Under the pieces are notes generated by a model. It saw nothing but the letters and a program-made list of their open reading frames with translations. It was not told the DNA's origin and searched no databases. From the NCBI RefSeq assembly GCF_052857255.1, contig NW_027526503.1, forward strand, positions 124,001 through 188,000: a stretch of DNA of 64,000 bases, read 5' to 3'. The position numbers were made by a program, and so were the translations under genes. Below, in pieces: positions 61,015-64,000 of the stretch (its first letter is position 1; every line of letters starts with the position of its first letter). Source of the stretch: Amblyomma americanum. Taxonomy: Eukaryota > Arthropoda > Arachnida > Ixodida > Ixodidae.

Positions 61015-64000
61015 CTAAATCTGAACACATCGGTTTTACAAGTGCCCATGTGATACGCGTCAAAACTTTTTTCTCTTATAACAGCGCGAAAAGCATGTAT
61101 TCCTGCTTAATCCAACGAAACAAGCTGTTTTAGAACGAAACGAGGTAAATCTGAACACATCGGTTTTACAAGTGTTCCTCTGATACGCGTAAAATCTTTT
61201 TCTCTTATAACTGCGCGAAAAGCATGTATTCGTGCTTAAAACTACGAAACAAGCTGTTTTATACCAAAACGAGCTATATCTGAACACATCGGTTTACAAG
61301 TATCCACGTGATACGCGTCAAAACTTTTTTCTCTTATAACTGCGCGAAAAGCATGTATTCCTGCTTAATTCAACGAAACAAGCTGTTTTAGGCCGAAACG
61401 AGGTAAATCACAACACATCGGTTTTACAAGTTTTCCTCAGATACGCGTCAAAACTTTTTCTCTTATAACTGCGCAAAAAGCATGTATTCGTGCTTAATAC
61501 AACGAAACAAGCTGTTTTAGACCGAAACGAGCTAAATCACAACACGTCGGTTTTACAAGTATCCACGTGATACGCGTCAACCTTTTTCTCTTATAAAGGC
61601 GCGAAAAGCATGTATTCGTGCTTAATACAACGAAACAAGCTGTGTTAGACCGAAACGAGCTAAATCTGAACACATCGGTTTTACAAGTGTCCCTGTGACA
61701 CGCGTCAAAACTTTTTCTCTTATAACAGCGCGAAAAGCATGTATTCTTGCTTAATACAACGAAACAAGTTGTTTTAGACCGAAACGAGCTATATCTGAAC
61801 ACATCGGTTTTACAAGTATCCACATGATACTCGTCAAAACTTTTTCTCTTATAACTGCGCGAAAAGCATGTATTCGTGCTTAAAACTACGAAACAAGCTT
61901 TTTTATTCCGAAACGAGCTAAATCACAACACATTGGTTTTACAAGTGTTCCTCTGATACGCGTAAAAACTTTTTCTCTTATAACTGCGCGAAAAGCATGT
62001 ATTCGTGCTGAAAACAACGAAACAAGCTGTTTTAGACCGAGATGAGCTAAATCTGAACACATCGGTTTTACAAGTGTCCCTCTATTACGCTTCAAAACTT
62101 TTTCTTCTATAACTGCGCGAAAAGCATGTATTCGTGCTTAAAACAACGAAACAAGTTGTTTTATACCAAAACGAGCTATATCTGAACACATCGGTTTTAC
62201 AAGTATCCACGTGATACGCGTCAACTTTTTCTCTTATAACTGCGCGAAAAGCATGTATTCGTGCTTAAAACAACGAAACAAGCTGTTTTAGACCGAAACG
62301 AGCTAAATCTGAACACATCGGTTTTACAAGTGTCCCTGTGACACGCGTCAAAACTTTTTCTCTTATAACAGCGCGAAAAGCATGTATTCTTGCTTTATAC
62401 AACGAAACAAGCCGTTTTAGACCGAAACGAGCTAAATCACAACACATCGGTTTTACAAGTTCTCCTCTGATACGCGTCAAAACTTTTTTCTTATAACTGC
62501 GCGAAAAGCATGTATTCGTGCTTAATACAACGAAACAAGCTGTTTTAGACCGAAACGAGCTATATCTGAACACATCGGTTTTACAAGTATCCACGTGATA
62601 CGCGTCAAAACGTTTTCTCTTATAAATGCGCGAAAAGCATGCATTCGTGCATAATACAACGAAACAAGCTGTGTTAGACCGAAACGAGCTATATCACAAC
62701 GCATCTGTTTTACAAGTTTTCCTCTGATACGCGTCAAAACTTTTTCTCTTATAACTGAGCGAAAAGCATGTATTCGTGCTTAATACCACGAAACAAGCTG
62801 TTTTAGACCGAAACGAGCTAAATCACAACACATCGGTTTTACAATTGTTCCTCTGATACGCGTCAAAACTTTTTCTTCTAAAACTGCGCGAAAAGCATGT
62901 ATTCGTGCTTAATACAACGAAACAAGCTGTTTTAGACCAAAACGAGCTAGATATGAACATATCGGTTTTACAAGTGTGCATGTGATAGGCGTCAAAACGT
63001 TTTCTCTTATCACTGCGCAAAAAGCATGTATTCGTGCTGAATACAACGAAACAAGCTGTTTTGGACTGAAACGAGCTAAATCACAACACATCAGTTTTAC
63101 AAGTCTCTCTAATACGCGTCAAAACTTTTTCTTCTATAACTGTGCGAAAAGCATGTATTCGTGCTTAAAACAACGAAACAAGCTGTTTTAGACCGAAACG
63201 AGCTAAATCACAACACATCGGTTTTACAAGTCTCTAATACGCGTCAAAACGTTTCCTTCTATAACTGCGCGAAAAGCATGTATTCGTACTTAAAACAACG
63301 AAACAAGCTGTTTTAGACCGCAACGAGCTAAATCACAACACATCGGTTTTACAAGTTTTCCTCTGATACGCGTCAAAACTTTTTTCTCTTATAACTGCGC
63401 GAAAAGCATGTATTCCTGCTTCATCCAACGAAACAAGCTGTTTTAGACCGAAACGAGCTATATCTGAACACATCGGTTTTACAAGTATCCACATGATACT
63501 CGTCAAAACTTTTTCTCTTATAACTGCGCGAAAAGCATGTATTCGTGCTTAATACAACTAAACAAGCTGTTTTAGTCCGAAACGAGCTAAATCACAAGAC
63601 ATGGGTTTTACAAGTGTTCCTCTGATACGCGTCAAAACTTTTTCTCTTATTACTGCGCAAAAAGCATGTATTCGTGCCTAATACAACGAAACAAGCTGTT
63701 TTAGACCGAAACGAGCTAAATCACAACACATCGGTTTTACAAGTCTCCCTAATACGCGTCAAAACGTTTTCTTCTATAACTGCGCGAAAAGCATGTATTC
63801 CTGCTTAAAACATCGAAACAAGCGGTTTTAGACCGAAACGAGCTAAATCACAACACATCGGTTTTACAAGTATCCACGTGATACGCGTCAAAACTTTTTC
63901 TCTTATAACTGCGCGAAAAGCATGTATTCGTGCTTAATCCAACGAAACAAGCTGTTTTAGACCGAAACGAGGTAAATCACAACACATCGGTATTACAAGT
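60959..64000 (-). repeat. 129-bp satellite array, inverted part
   Basis: From 60,959 to the window end every monomer is the reverse complement of the family (landmark GCATGTATTCGTG instead of CACGAATACATGC). About 23-24 monomers are present and the array continues past 64,000. The same classes recur: the GTATC/GATAC and GTGTC/GACAC dyad types, the ATTAGGGAGAC type, and a monomer near 61,990-62,100 with the CATCTCGG signature. Several monomers carry private changes, for example single-base changes at 61,130-61,135 and 63,590-63,605. The block is therefore not a recent copy of any forward segment I could pick out. The stretch read backwards from 64,000 to about 63,760 resembles 2,680-2,935 in monomer order, including the AAGCAGGAATAC variant. 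Confidence 0.97.

Noticed and set aside
60841..61080. Fold-back (hairpin) sequencing artefact at the inversion
   Set aside because: In a fold-back the right side would mirror the left for kilobases. Here exact mirroring ends after 56 bp and the flanking monomers belong to different classes. A chimeric join in assembly is still possible.
1..64000. CRISPR array
   Set aside because: The repeat unit is 129 bp and continuous. There are no short repeats separated by unique spacers, and no cas genes.
1..64000. Hammerhead ribozyme in the satellite, as known from some animal satellites
   Set aside because: The core CTGANGA with a matching GAAA and cleavage triplet is not present on either strand. 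The nearest strings are CTGATGTG on the forward strand and CTGATACG on the reverse strand, and neither fits.
1..64000. tRNA, 5S rRNA or SINE-derived monomer with polymerase III boxes
   Set aside because: No B box (GGTTCGANNCC) or convincing A box was found, and no run of T placed as a terminator in a consistent way.
1..64000. Transposable-element insertion or terminal inverted repeats
   Set aside because: Every stretch I followed is satellite monomer. No foreign sequence, target-site duplication or transposase-like frame was seen. The only long inverted repeat is the array flip itself.
1..64000. Telomeric or simple-sequence repeats
   Set aside because: No TTAGGG-, TTAGG- or TTTAGGG-type tandem arrays. 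ATTAGGGAGAC is a single-copy variant inside monomers.

Overview
The whole 64 kb window is one uninterrupted block of satellite DNA. I found no gene, RNA gene, transposon, CRISPR array or unique-sequence spacer in it. The building block is a monomer of 129 bp (about 39% GC, about 9 CpG per monomer). Shorter and longer variants of roughly 122-130 bp arise from small class-specific indels. I estimate close to 500 monomers. The array runs off both ends of the window. A homogeneous, gene-free, multi-level tandem array like this is what one expects from eukaryotic centromeric, pericentromeric or other heterochromatin. The sequence alone does not name the species and I do not recognise the satellite family.

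Layout. Positions 1-60,958 are all in one orientation (called + here). At 60,958-60,962 the array flips, and every monomer from 60,959 to 64,000 is reverse-complemented. Within the + part, monomers of different classes follow each other in fixed order (higher-order repeats) and long stretches are duplicated in nested fashion. 1,247-8,798 is duplicated in tandem as 8,799-16,350 (period 7,552 bp, very few differences). Each of those copies contains a 641-bp tandem duplication at its right end. 16,351-25,316 is a mosaic holding a 2.3-kb repeat in two copies (offset 4,364 bp) and a 1,531-bp tandem duplication. 25,317-39,516 (14,200 bp) is duplicated as 39,517-55,633, where it has grown to 16,117 bp because a 1,917-bp sub-block (42,984-44,900) was duplicated again. 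55,634-60,958 is a further mosaic related to 53.5-55.6 kb and to earlier parts.

The monomers fall into recognisable classes, defined mainly by the bases after the conserved GACGCGT and by a GTTGTGAT versus GTTCAGAT switch. Two of the commonest classes carry a short dyad whose arms differ by a matched pair of changes (GTATC/GATAC versus GTGTC/GACAC). The strongest leads are that covarying dyad, the inversion junction with its perfect 56-bp arms and 5-bp microhomology, and the very recent multi-kilobase duplications with mappable breakpoints. Open reading frames up to 142 codons exist only because 129 is a multiple of three. I treat none of them as genes.
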